From PGYT01 sp963675055 (GTDB lineage Bacteria; Bacteroidota; Ignavibacteria; Ignavibacteriales; Melioribacteraceae): a DNA stretch of 64,000 nt. The position numbers and the translations under genes were made by a program. Below the pieces are notes generated by a model that was not told where the DNA came from, ran no database searches, and saw only the letters and a list, made by a program, of their open reading frames with translations. The stretch covers positions 62,001 to 126,000 of the forward strand of contig CAXXJE010000001.1 of NCBI GenBank assembly GCA_963675055.2. The letters run 5' to 3'. Positions 28,940 to 37,731 of the stretch are shown piece after piece; position 1 is the stretch's first letter, and each line of letters begins with the position of its first letter.

Positions 28940-29905
28940 TTAATCAAAAAAATATTCAAATAAAATTTCTTCTATTTCGAAAACCTGGATTTTACTCTGG
29001 GCCAGAGTAAAACTATCATCCGAGAATTGCAGTCTGTAATTCCATTCGCTGATCGGATCGAGTCCCAAAACCTTCCAGTTTCCGATTTTTTCCTTTTCAA
29101 TTAGATTCAACTTTTCTACTAAAGGTTCAAACGACTTTCTTTCGATCTTTTTCAGGCGGGTTGTATCGAACCAGGTATGCGGTTTGTACTCGAGTTCATA
29201 CAAATGCCCGTTCTCCGATTTCACAACGCTCAGAATTATGTCGAATGCGGCATTAGCAATTTTTGCCACCGGATGCAGCGGACTTGCGGATTCGATAATC
29301 GACAGGTTGCAGTCGCCGTAATTGCTGAAAACCGAGTTCTGCGAGACGAACGAAGCCTGCGAAGTTTTATACCATCTGAAATAATCTTTCCAGATATGCT
29401 CGTACTTATCTACATCCTGCAGTAATTCCGGCAGGAGGTGAAATGATTTCACGTATAAGTCCTGAACGATACGTATAAAGTCCGGATCACAAAACGCGCC
29501 TTTAACAATAGTCTTCTCGGGATCTTCAATATTTTTTATCACACACTCAACTTTTAGCGCGTCCTCGCTTGTAAACTCGCCGAAGTCACCGGTAATCGCT
29601 GTATCGATCAGCAACTGCTTGAAATGAACTGCCTTATCCGGATGTACCAACACGAAGCATGCTAAAAGTCCATCAGCATCAAAATGATTGTTTGAGACAA
29701 TTTCAATTCCCTCAAAGTACTTCTGTGAGCCGGGTGATTCGATCAGCTTGAATGCCATTTCAGTAGTTGTATCAGCCTTAAGTTCAGTTGGTGAATCGTT
29801 TCCCGGCCAATGACTTAACCGAAGTTTGGACTCGAAATACCCGTCAACAGATATAGTTTTCGCCCGAAGCTCGTCTGTGAGTAATTTTTCGAATATGAAT
29901 TTCAT
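28940..29905 (-). CDS. Conserved hypothetical protein, DUF6687-like
   Basis: 321 residues. SNNHFDADGLLACFVL near residue 72 resembles the DHD-type metal motif of DHH phosphoesterases, so a metal-dependent hydrolase is possible. I recall such proteins as DUF6687 but cannot verify this. Same strand as trxB and queG with short gaps (14 and 25 nt), so probably co-transcribed. Confidence 0.6.
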   Translation of the reverse strand: MKFIFEKLLTDELRAKTISVDGYFESKLRLSHWPGNDSPTELKADTTTEMAFKLIESPGSQKYFEGIEIVSNNHFDADGLLACFVLVHPDKAVHFKQLLIDTAITGDFGEFTSEDALKVECVIKNIEDPEKTIVKGAFCDPDFIRIVQDLYVKSFHLLPELLQDVDKYEHIWKDYFRWYKTSQASFVSQNSVFSNYGDCNLSIIESASPLHPVAKIANAAFDIILSVVKSENGHLYELEYKPHTWFDTTRLKKIERKSFEPLVEKLNLIEKEKIGNWKVLGLDPISEWNYRLQFSDDSFTLAQSKIQVFEIEEILFEYFFD

Positions 29906-29930
29906 TATTACCTGTTTAGATTAATATCTC

Positions 29931-30869
29931 TTACTCCCCTTCCAGGAATTTCGCGTTCCGTTTAAGTCCCCTTAATCTTGCACGGTTTATAGGACTTGTC
30001 GAGAACCTTTTCTTAAATACCGAGTTCGTCATTGAACTGATCCCGCACAATGAAAGTTCCTTGTTCTCCGTTGATTCAAATTCGCGCACAAGTGTCTGAA
30101 CCGAAAACTTACTATTCCACGGACAGACATCCTGACAGATATCGCAGCCGAACAGCCAGCCATCGAACCGGTTCCTGAACTCCTCCGGTATCTCCCCTTT
30201 ATTCTCTATCGTCAAATTGGAAATGCAGCGGTTAGCGTCAACAACGTATTCTTCTACAATGGCGCCTGTCGGACAGGCGTCCAGGCAAGCAGTGCACGAA
30301 CCGCAGTGATCGGTTATTATCTCGTCGGGTTCGAATTTCAAATTTGTAATTATACTGGCTATAAAAAACCAGCTTCCGGATTTGGGATTGATAACATTTG
30401 TATGCTTCCCTAACCAGCCGAGTCCCGCTCTTACAGCCCAGGCTTTATCCATTACAGGACCGGTGTCCACATAGGACTTCGCTTCAAAATCCGGATCAAT
30501 ACTCTCAAGCTCGGCGATCATTTCCGCGAGCTTCTCCCAGATAACAAGGTGATAATCCTTTCCCCACGCATAACGTGAAACTTTGCCGAATCCCTTTTTT
30601 AATTCATACTGCTCATCTGTGTAGTAATTCATCCCGAGTGAAATAACACTCTTAGCATCCGGCAGAATTTTTCTTGCGTCTTTTCTTTTATCAAGATTAT
30701 TTTCCATGTAGTGCATTCCGGACTGAAAACCAAGTTCAAGCCACTTTTCAAGGTTTTCAGTTTCCTCGGTTAGTTGATCCACTTTCGAAAAACCTACGAG
30801 ATTGAATCCAAGCCGGTTAGCTAATTCGGTTACTTTTTGTTTGGTTATTTTCATTTGAGACAGGGACAT
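29931..30869 (-). CDS. queG: Epoxyqueuosine reductase
   Basis: 312 residues. Two 4Fe-4S cluster motifs, CGSCTACLDACP and CDICQDVCPW, lie in the C-terminal half, and the N-terminal part is the cobalamin-binding reductase domain. It makes queuosine in tRNA. The start may be the internal Met (MKITKQK) 15 nt later. It is the last core-type gene before the cassette array. Confidence 0.96.
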   Translation of the reverse strand: MSLSQMKITKQKVTELANRLGFNLVGFSKVDQLTEETENLEKWLELGFQSGMHYMENNLDKRKDARKILPDAKSVISLGMNYYTDEQYELKKGFGKVSRYAWGKDYHLVIWEKLAEMIAELESIDPDFEAKSYVDTGPVMDKAWAVRAGLGWLGKHTNVINPKSGSWFFIASIITNLKFEPDEIITDHCGSCTACLDACPTGAIVEEYVVDANRCISNLTIENKGEIPEEFRNRFDGWLFGCDICQDVCPWNSKFSVQTLVREFESTENKELSLCGISSMTNSVFKKRFSTSPINRARLRGLKRNAKFLEGE

Positions 30870-30910
30870 ATCTGTTACTTTGCCAGGCGCAGATTAATAA
30901 TAAATTTAAT

Positions 30911-31753
30911 TTATAATATAATCTTTTCTGCGGGACTTTTAATTTTATTAATTGAATGAGAGGAAACGTGTGTATAAATCCGGGTGGTTTCCAGTCTTTT
31001 ATGTCCCAGCAGTTCCTGTATATAACGAATATCAGTTCCATCATCAAGCAAGTGGGTTGCAAAGCTGTGTCTTAAAGTGTGGATTGAAGCTTTCTTTTGT
31101 ATTCCTGCTTTGCTCAAAGCTCTTTTAAAAACAGTCTGAACACTTTTGGGGCTGTACTGACCGCCATTCTGACCTTCGAACAAATAATCTTCCGGTTTAT
31201 ATTCCAGGTAATATTTTTTCAATAAATTAAGAGTATTTTCCGAAAGCATCACATAACGATCTTTTTTCCCTTTGCCCTGCCTGATATGAATTTTCATAGC
31301 TTCCGAATTGATATCACCGGGCTTTAAATTCAGCAATTCGCCCAGCCGAAGACCGCCGGAGTAAATTATTAGAAGCATGGTTTTATGCTTAAGGTTTTTA
31401 ACAGTATCAAGTATTTTTGATATTTCACTGACTGTTAAAACCGTTGGAAGCAGAGCGGGCTTTCTTAATTTAATATTTAATGCTTCAGGTACAGGTTCAT
31501 TCAAAACATGTTTATATAAATACCTGATTGCTGCTACTACTAATTTCATAGAAGAAAATGAATACTGTTTCTCCGATTTACAATAATGAAGATAATCAGT
31601 AATTTCTTTGTCGGTTACCCGCTTCAATTTATGATTACTAATGTATTCCAGAAATTTACTAAGCGCGGAAATGTAGTTCCTGATAGTCTGTATAGAATAA
31701 TTTTCAATTTCCAGTTTTTGGGAAAAATGGTCCAACAATTCTTGTTTTTTCAT
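30911..31753 (-). CDS. Tyrosine recombinase at the head of the cassette array (integron-integrase-like)
   Basis: 280 residues. An N-terminal SAM-like DNA-binding domain covers about 1-90. The catalytic domain has Arg136 (GGLRLGE), a beta-hairpin Lys near 161 (GKGKKDR), His225 and Arg228 (HTLRH), His251 and the nucleophile Tyr260 (RIYTHV). The patch HTLRHSFATHLLDDGTDIRY and the ending KIKSP resemble integron integrases. The ~35-residue extra helix region found before HTLRH in IntI proteins is absent: only a short YKPEDYLFEG link is present, as in XerC/XerD. It is divergent from an array of attC-like cassettes, with its start 75 bp from the first cassette junction, which is the standard integron layout. 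The alternative is an unrelated Xer protein beside an orphan array. Confidence 0.85.
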   Translation of the reverse strand: MKKQELLDHFSQKLEIENYSIQTIRNYISALSKFLEYISNHKLKRVTDKEITDYLHYCKSEKQYSFSSMKLVVAAIRYLYKHVLNEPVPEALNIKLRKPALLPTVLTVSEISKILDTVKNLKHKTMLLIIYSGGLRLGELLNLKPGDINSEAMKIHIRQGKGKKDRYVMLSENTLNLLKKYYLEYKPEDYLFEGQNGGQYSPKSVQTVFKRALSKAGIQKKASIHTLRHSFATHLLDDGTDIRYIQELLGHKRLETTRIYTHVSSHSINKIKSPAEKIIL

Positions 31754-31836
31754 ATAGTATAATCTATTTTACGTGTTAAACGAATATAACACATGGCTTC
31801 AATACACGCACAGCGTTTATTGTCAACGTTATGGGC
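31754..31836 (+). other. attI-like primary recombination site region
   Basis: This lies between the recombinase start and the first cassette. It ends in GTCAACGTTATGGGC, with the junction GTT at 31828-31830. A second inverted repeat, GTGTTA / TAACAC (31773-31778 and 31787-31792, 8-bp centre), lies upstream and could be a recombinase binding or autoregulatory site. No left palindromic arm like those of the attC sites is present, as expected for an attI. Confidence 0.6.
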
Positions 31837-31855
31837 AAGCGTAACAACCATAACG
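31827..31855. repeat. Inverted repeat across the first cassette junction
   Basis: Perfect 8-bp arms CGTTATGG and CCATAACG around a 13-base centre. The left arm is the GTT junction of cassette 1. It may be a structured attI or a remnant left by a lost cassette. Confidence 0.6.
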
Positions 31856-32018
31856 CAAATGACAAACAGACAATAAAAACCATTTTACTGACGAGCAAGT
31901 TCAAAAAATAAAATTTCAGACTTAAACAACATTGTCCACTAACATTTATTTGTAAATTCGCCAAGAGATAATTTAAAAAGACATATCAACATTACAAGGA
32001 AAATTTGAGAATAAAAAT

Positions 32019-32900
32019 ATGAGTAAGGCAAAAACATCCATACGTTTTTTTGACGACCGCGAAGTACGAGCCGTTTGGGACGAAGAAAATGCCAAGTGGT
32101 GGTTTTCGGTCTTGGATATTGTTGCCGTGCTTACCGACCAAAACGACTATACCAAAACTCGCAACTATTGGAAATATCTTAAAGCCAAGCTGAAGAAAGA
32201 AAACAGCCAAGTGGTTAGTACTACTACCCAGTTGAAATTTCTTGCACCAGACGGCAAGAAGCGTTTAGCCGATATGTTGGATTACAAGGGCATTATTGCA
32301 TTGGGTAAAGAGTTTCCTGGTAAAAAAGCAAACCGATTTATTGAATGGTTTACTTACAGTGATGAGAGCATAGACGGAAAAAGTAAATCAAAAGCGTATG
32401 CCTTGTTTGAAAGTTCATTTATCAACAGCATTGAAGTTGGTACAACAAAAGGCTTGCAACAAATTCACGCTTATTTATTTGGCGGTTTGTATGATTTTGC
32501 AGGACAAATAAGGCAAAAAAACATTTCAAAAGGCGGTTTTCAATTTGCTGCATCTCGGTTTTTGGGCGAAACATTAAAGCAAATAGAAGCAATGCCCGAA
32601 ACTACATTTGACGAAATCGTGAATAAATATGTAGAAATGAACATTGCACACCCGTTTATGGAAGGAAACGGCAGAAGCACCCGAATATGGTTGGATTTGA
32701 TATTAAAAAAACGCCAAAAAAAATGCGTAGATTGGAGTAAAATAGGCAAAAGAGATTATATGAACGCAATGATGCAAAGCCCAACAAATAGCAACGTTCT
32801 AAAAAAACTATTGAAAAACACGTTAACTAACAAAATCAACGACCGCGAAATGTTTATGAAAGGAATAGACTATTCGTATTACTACGAAGAAAATAACTAA
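32019..32900 (+). CDS. Fic family protein with N-terminal Bro-N-like domain (cassette 1)
   Basis: 293 residues. Residues 1-110 resemble the Bro-N DNA-binding domain of phage anti-repressors (FSVLDIVAVLTD, YWKYLKAKL). Residues 115-280 are a Fic domain with the complete motif HPFMEGNGRSTR, so AMP-transfer or related activity is likely retained. No small antitoxin gene precedes it. It is the first cassette, the position where new insertions arrive in integrons. Confidence 0.88.
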   Translation: MSKAKTSIRFFDDREVRAVWDEENAKWWFSVLDIVAVLTDQNDYTKTRNYWKYLKAKLKKENSQVVSTTTQLKFLAPDGKKRLADMLDYKGIIALGKEFPGKKANRFIEWFTYSDESIDGKSKSKAYALFESSFINSIEVGTTKGLQQIHAYLFGGLYDFAGQIRQKNISKGGFQFAASRFLGETLKQIEAMPETTFDEIVNKYVEMNIAHPFMEGNGRSTRIWLDLILKKRQKKCVDWSKIGKRDYMNAMMQSPTNSNVLKKLLKNTLTNKINDREMFMKGIDYSYYYEENN

Positions 32901-32940
32901 GAAAAAAATGGCTTACAAAGTCATAACAACAGCAACGCCA

Positions 32941-33076
32941 GCCCATAACACGCGGTCATAAAACATTGGGGGAGAAGCGGTTATTCGAACCTCGGTTCTC
33001 GCATTAAAGTTTGTTATACCTTGATAGGAAAGTAGCTTCGAACTCCCCAACGTTTCATACCGCCAACCGTTAATTG
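32941..33076 (+). repeat. attC-like site 1
   Basis: Opens with GCCCATAAC, the exact reverse complement of the first nine bases of its own cassette (31828-31836). It closes with GTTAATTG at 33069. Stem arms lie at 32952-32974 and 33043-33064, with two extra unpaired bases in the left arm. This site is unlike the other sites in sequence but shares the architecture. Confidence 0.8.
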
Positions 33077-33095
33077 AAAATAAACACGAATTCAT

Positions 33096-34298
33096 ATGAA
33101 AGTATTTAGATTATTGTTATTAACATTAATAAGTTCATTTACATTATTATCATGTAATGGACAGAATAACCAGTTACCAAAACCAAAAGGTAAATATTTG
33201 GTAGGTGTGGATCACCTGAGCTTTACTGATAAATCAAGAAAAGAACTATTTGATAATAGTAAAAGTACCTACCGTAATATAACAGTTAAAGTTTGGTATC
33301 CTGCTGACGAAAAAACAGACTATAGTCCATATTTAGAAAATGTTGACTTTGCAATTAACAATTTTAATTTTCCAGAAGATTTTAGAAATCTATTAACAAA
33401 CTCATGCAAAAGAGTGTCAATTTCAAATGCAGAAAAAACATATCCAGTCTTAATTTTCTCGCATGGTTGGGGAGAACATTTCTCTCAGAATACAATACTT
33501 ATGGAAGAATTGTCAAGTCATGGATATGTTGTCTTTAGCCTAGGACATGATTTTGAATCAAAATTTTCGTTCTACCCTGATGGAAAAGTTGTTGCTATGG
33601 ACAACAACAGCGACAGATTCATTAAGATAATGAACGAACAACAGAATCCTGAAGCAATGGAGGTTTATAACGAAATGTTTAATACAAACTCAGATAATGA
33701 ACGTCTTAACATATTTGTAAAAACCAGTAATCTAATGCCAACATTACTTAAGGAAAGCCCAAAATATTGGGCTGAGGATTTCGAGTTTTTTATAAATAAC
33801 TTGACTGAAATTAATAACACTAATACAATCTTAAAGGCAAGACTTAACCTAGATCAGATTGGAATATTTGGCATGTCTATGGGAGGCATTGCTGCAAATG
33901 AAGTATGCATTGGAAATAATAAGGTTAAAGCAGGGGTTAACATTGATGGTGGAATATATGGTTTGGCAATTGACACCTTGATAAATACTCCTTTTTTATT
34001 CATCAATAGCCAAAGATATTTAGGATATGGAAATCTGTTTGTAAATAAGTCCAATAAAGATTGTTATTCCGTAACAGTTAGGAATTCTGACCACTATAAT
34101 TTTACAGATTACGCACTTTATCCAACGCAAACAAATATGATGGTTGGAACTGTAGATGCTGCGATCCCTATTGAGTTTATGAATGCAATGATATTAGCAT
34201 TTTTTGACAAGTATTTATTAGGAAAAAACAATCGAGACTTGCAGGAAATTTCTTCAAAATATGATGTCGAATATGTATCGAACATAAGGAACAACTAA
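33096..34298 (+). CDS. Lipoprotein alpha/beta hydrolase, PAF-acetylhydrolase-like (cassette 2)
   Basis: 400 residues with a lipoprotein signal and lipobox LLSC (Cys20). FSHGWGEH near residue 121 supplies the oxyanion region and GMSMGG near 259-264 the nucleophile Ser261. A C-terminal SDHYNFTD offers the catalytic histidine. The layout matches the platelet-activating-factor acetylhydrolase/dienelactone-hydrolase-like esterases. Probably envelope-bound. Full length and intact. Confidence 0.82.
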   Translation: MKVFRLLLLTLISSFTLLSCNGQNNQLPKPKGKYLVGVDHLSFTDKSRKELFDNSKSTYRNITVKVWYPADEKTDYSPYLENVDFAINNFNFPEDFRNLLTNSCKRVSISNAEKTYPVLIFSHGWGEHFSQNTILMEELSSHGYVVFSLGHDFESKFSFYPDGKVVAMDNNSDRFIKIMNEQQNPEAMEVYNEMFNTNSDNERLNIFVKTSNLMPTLLKESPKYWAEDFEFFINNLTEINNTNTILKARLNLDQIGIFGMSMGGIAANEVCIGNNKVKAGVNIDGGIYGLAIDTLINTPFLFINSQRYLGYGNLFVNKSNKDCYSVTVRNSDHYNFTDYALYPTQTNMMVGTVDAAIPIEFMNAMILAFFDKYLLGKNNRDLQEISSKYDVEYVSNIRNN

Positions 34299-34430
34299 AC
34301 CCAACAATGTATATACAAAATAGGCGTGAAAGTAGTAAATTTAAGGGCTATAACCCGCTTCAAAATCGTAACGATTTGATTAGTTTGAAGTCCGCAATCG
34401 CCTACTTTGCATATACTTACCGTTGTGTGC
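34299..34430 (+). repeat. attC-like site 2
   Basis: Stem arms at 34309-34326 and 34399-34416 (18 bp, two mismatches, both T-G on the bottom strand). Closes with GTTGTGTGC at 34422. The opening CCCAAC does not match the start of cassette 2 beyond the core, so this boundary has been altered. Confidence 0.8.
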
Positions 34431-34622
34431 AATTGAACGTAAAAACCAGTAACTTACATCTCATTCCGTCTTTTTCTATATGGATAGATGACAATTAAGG
34501 TAAAAAAATGATAATAAATTTCTTTATAAGATAAGATTAACCAAAATTGACCCAAAACACTTAGGGTTTTAAGGGGAAGCGATATTAAAATTAATAAATA
34601 ATATAAATTAAAAAAGGACAAC

Positions 34623-35716
34623 ATGAAAAAAATATTAATAATTCTTTCAGCAATAATCGCTTTTTACAGTTATAAAGAAGAAACTAAAATCGATACGAAG
34701 TACGTCATTGCCAAATTTCAAGAAGAATCGGAAAAAATAAATTCTTTGGAATATCGTATGCAAAGAATTGACACTTTTTCCAGTGGAACAGTATGGAATA
34801 ATACTGGAGTTGCTCTAATCGAAAAAGATAAAAACGATGAAATATTTGGCTTTTCTTTTTATGGCAAAAGAGACGACATTGATAAAGAATATATTTATGA
34901 TGCTGGAAACGGATTTGAAATTTCTAAAGCTTATAAAACTTACAAAGTAGAACCAGGACATTTTGGATTTATTGGTAGTCCAGGTGGTCAAATGGTTCAT
35001 CAAAATATTTTCAAACTTGATTCCATCTATAAAAACGTATCTCTTTCAGAAACTGAAAATTCATATTTGCTTTCATTCGAATTTGAGAACGATACCGTTT
35101 ACAATGTATCTGATAGAATTAAAGTTTTTGAACTGAACAAAGCGAACTTATTCCCGATTCAAATTAAACGGACATCAAATCAACTTGGGAATAGATCAGT
35201 TTCTATCGCAAAATTTAGCGATGTAAAAATCAACAACAATGTTACACGGTCAATTAAGGATTTAAAGAAAGGTTTTCAGAATTATACAATTATAAAGCCT
35301 GAAAAAAGAAAGCCGAATAAATTGCTTGCGAAAAAATTGCCCTCGTTGGAACTACCTGACTTATTTGACAAGAATAAAATCATAAAGGTTAATAATGACA
35401 AATTGACTTTTGGGAAGTTTGGTGTGGACCTTGTATTGCTTCACTTCCTAAAGTGGAAAATCTAAAAAACAAATTCCAATCTGAATTAAACGTAATCGGA
35501 ATAGTTTCGGAAGACCACGAAAATGCCATCAAGTTGGTAGAAAAGAAAGGCACAACTTTTCGAAATTTGGTTGGAAATAATGACGTGAAAAAAGAATTTG
35601 GTGTTAATAGTTGGCCAAGGTACTTTTTAGTAGATAAAAACGGAATAGTACAAAAAGAATATTTTGGATTTTCTGAACAAATAGAAAAGGACATTAAGGA
35701 ATTTATAACTAAATAA
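34623..35716 (+). pseudogene. TlpA-like thioredoxin lipoprotein-type gene, frameshifted (cassette 3)
   Basis: Two overlapping frames make one TlpA/AhpC-type protein. Frame A (34623-35465) gives the N-terminal part with a DUF4369-like or similar beta region; frame B (from about 35411 to 35716) gives FWEVWCGPCIASLPKVENL and the rest of the thioredoxin fold. The redox site CGPC is read only in frame B. Restoring a single T in the T-run at 35408-35411 fuses the two frames exactly (KLTF-WEVWCGPC). It is therefore a one-base deletion, or a sequencing error, in an otherwise full gene. Confidence 0.85.
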
Positions 35717-35721
35717 AAACG

Positions 35722-35857
35722 TTGCACAACAATAAGTATACGTAATGCGGGCCAATTTGGTAATTTTAAACTTTAAAGCAATTTATAAACAGCGTAGCGG
35801 TATGATAGTGAAGTGCCTCAAAATCTGCCACTACTCATACAATTTACCGTTATAGGG
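35722..35857 (+). repeat. attC-like site 3
   Basis: Opens TTGCACAAC, matching the first six bases of its cassette (GTTGTG), and closes GTTATAGGGC at 35849. The right arm CTGCCACTACTCATAC is identical to that of sites 4 and 5, while the left arm has diverged. Confidence 0.75.
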
Positions 35858-35913
35858 CAAGGCGAAATTTAACGATCGATAAAAAGAAAAGAATATAGAA
35901 TATATAGGATATT

Positions 35914-36567
35914 ATGAAAATAAAAGGTGTGATTTTTGATTTTAATGGAACATTATTTTGGGATACTGAACTTCACAATAAAGCGTGGGATGTCTTTTTA
36001 CAAAGGCATAATTTAAAATTGTCTGACAAAGAAAAAAATGAGAAAATACACGGAAAAAACAATAAGGATATTTTAAACGCTTTGTTTCAAAGACAACTTT
36101 TAAGAGAAGATATTAATAAATTCGGCAAAGAAAAAGAGAAAATATATCAAGAACTAAGTTTGCAAACAAATATGCAATTAGCACCTGGAGCAGTAGACTT
36201 CCTTAATTATCTCAAAGAGAAAAGCATACCTTTTGTAATAGCAACAGCATCCGAAATTGACAATGTAAATTTTTATTTTGACCATTTAAAACTTGAATCT
36301 TTTTTTGATAGGTCAGAAGTGATATTTAATAATGGCAAAATGAATAGTAAACCTGACCCACAAATATTCAATAAAGCTTTGAATGTTATGGGATTATCGG
36401 AAAAAGAAACGCTTGTTTTTGAAGATTCGATTTCGGGAATAAAATCAGCAGAGAATGCAAAAGTGGCAAAAATTATAATCGTGAATTCAAATAACGACGA
36501 TTATAGTAATTGGAACTATCAACAAATAAGAAACTTTACAGAAGTTGACAAAAAACTATTTAAATGA
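35914..36567 (+). CDS. HAD family hydrolase, beta-phosphoglucomutase-like (cassette 4, gene 1)
   Basis: 217 residues. Motif I is DFNGTL (residues 9-14), so the second aspartate of DxD is replaced by Asn11. Motif II Thr lies in IATASE and motif IV in FEDSISGIKSA. Cap domain of the beta-PGM type at residues 15-90. The Asn substitution may reduce classical phosphatase activity, though DxN variants exist in the superfamily. The next gene probably belongs to the same cassette. Confidence 0.85.
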   Translation: MKIKGVIFDFNGTLFWDTELHNKAWDVFLQRHNLKLSDKEKNEKIHGKNNKDILNALFQRQLLREDINKFGKEKEKIYQELSLQTNMQLAPGAVDFLNYLKEKSIPFVIATASEIDNVNFYFDHLKLESFFDRSEVIFNNGKMNSKPDPQIFNKALNVMGLSEKETLVFEDSISGIKSAENAKVAKIIIVNSNNDDYSNWNYQQIRNFTEVDKKLFK

Positions 36568-36757
36568 AAAAATCTGAATAATGCATAGGGCGTAAAATGG
36601 GGAAATGAATATTTGTGTTTTTTTTAACTTCGAAGGAGTACAAAAAACAGATTTCCAACTAGTGCTTCAGCTAAGCAGCTTGAAAAGAAAGCGATTCTTA
36701 ATATATTAAGCATAAGAGAGTTTGCAGATTAAAGCGTGCAAAAGTAATAGAAAAAAA

Positions 36758-37543
36758 ATGGAAATGATTAATAACAATAAAAACGACTGGTTTACAATTG
36801 AGAAGATTGATGACAATACATCAATAATAAGTGAATACATGCATTGGGAAGAAACACATTGCTATGTGCTAAATGGGACAGAAAAATGTTTGCTAATTGA
36901 TACAGGTCTTGGCGTTGAAAATATTTTAGAAAAAGTACAAAAACTAACAGATAAACCTGTTACTGTAGTTACGACACACGTACACTATGACCATTTTGGC
37001 GGACATAAGTATTTCCCGGACTTTTATGTACACGAAGCCGAAACAGAATGGATAAATGGAGGATTCCCATTGACAATAGAACAGGTTAGAAACTTTTTGA
37101 TAGAAGAACCGTGCGATTTCCCCAAAGATTTTGATGTTAACGATTACGACCTTTTTAAAGGAGTTCCGACAAGAGTGCTAAAAGATAACGATACAATTGA
37201 ATTGGGAGAACGAACAATACAAGTTTTGCACACTCCGGGACATTCTCCAGGGCATATGTGCTTTTATGAAAAAGATAAAGGCTATTTATACACAGGAGAT
37301 TTGATTTATATGGATGTATTGTTTGCGGATTTTCCGTCTACAGACCCCGTTGCTTATATGGATTCAATTAAAAAATTATTGCCGATACCGGTAAAGAAAA
37401 TTTTGCCGGCACATCACGATTTAAATGTTCCGTTGACGATTATTAAAGATATGGACAAAGCTTTTTCCGAATTGTACGAGAAAGGAAAATTAAAACACGG
37501 AAGTGGAACATTTACATATAAAAATTTTGGCATAAGACTCTGA
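36758..37543 (+). CDS. MBL-fold metallo-hydrolase (cassette 4, gene 2)
   Basis: 261 residues from ATG 36758; the frame extends to a TTG at 36722, but a run of A before ATG 36758 and the protein start favour 36758 or 36764. Zinc ligands HVHYDH, HSPGH, TGD and LPAHHD are all present, so it should be an active hydrolase, similar to glyoxalase-II-like or lactonase-like members. No attC-like site separates it from the HAD gene, and the next site's opening box fits the start of the HAD cassette, so I treat both as one cassette. Confidence 0.88.
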   Translation: MEMINNNKNDWFTIEKIDDNTSIISEYMHWEETHCYVLNGTEKCLLIDTGLGVENILEKVQKLTDKPVTVVTTHVHYDHFGGHKYFPDFYVHEAETEWINGGFPLTIEQVRNFLIEEPCDFPKDFDVNDYDLFKGVPTRVLKDNDTIELGERTIQVLHTPGHSPGHMCFYEKDKGYLYTGDLIYMDVLFADFPSTDPVAYMDSIKKLLPIPVKKILPAHHDLNVPLTIIKDMDKAFSELYEKGKLKHGSGTFTYKNFGIRL

Positions 37544-37572
37544 AAACAAGAAAATAGATTAAATAAAACCCA

Positions 37573-37709
37573 GCCCATAACATTTTGTATAAGTAATGGC
37601 AGGGAAAGTGCTAAATATCAAGGTTTGTAGCCCGCTCAAACTGCGTAGCGGTTTGACAGGAAAGTACTACGCAATCTGCCACTACTCATACAATTTACCG
37701 TTGTGCAAA
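37573..37709 (+). repeat. attC-like site 4
   Basis: Opens GCCCATAAC, which pairs with the start of cassette 4 (GTTATAGGGC) with one looped base. Arms at 37587-37602 and 37676-37691 match over 16 bp with two A-C (top) / T-G (bottom) positions. Closes GTTGTGCAAA at 37700. Confidence 0.88.
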
Positions 37710-37731
37710 ATAGAAAGAAACATTCTGCAAT

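Noticed and set aside
30817..31062. Minus-strand frame overlapping the queG start and the recombinase end
   Set aside because: It is a shadow of the recombinase in another frame (low-complexity, no start signal).
31776..31964. Minus-strand frame through the attI-like region and cassette 1 leader
   Set aside because: No ribosome binding site, odd composition, and it runs across the cassette junction.
34307..34498. Short reading frames inside the attC-like sites (for example 34307-34498, 38535-38717, 45166-45366)
   Set aside because: They are translations of the repeat itself, recur at several sites and have no independent ribosome binding site or family resemblance.
36568..36757. A possible degenerate attC-like site between the HAD and MBL genes
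   Set aside because: I find no AAC/GTT boxes or stem arms there, and the next site's opening box fits the start of the HAD cassette. I treat both genes as one cassette.
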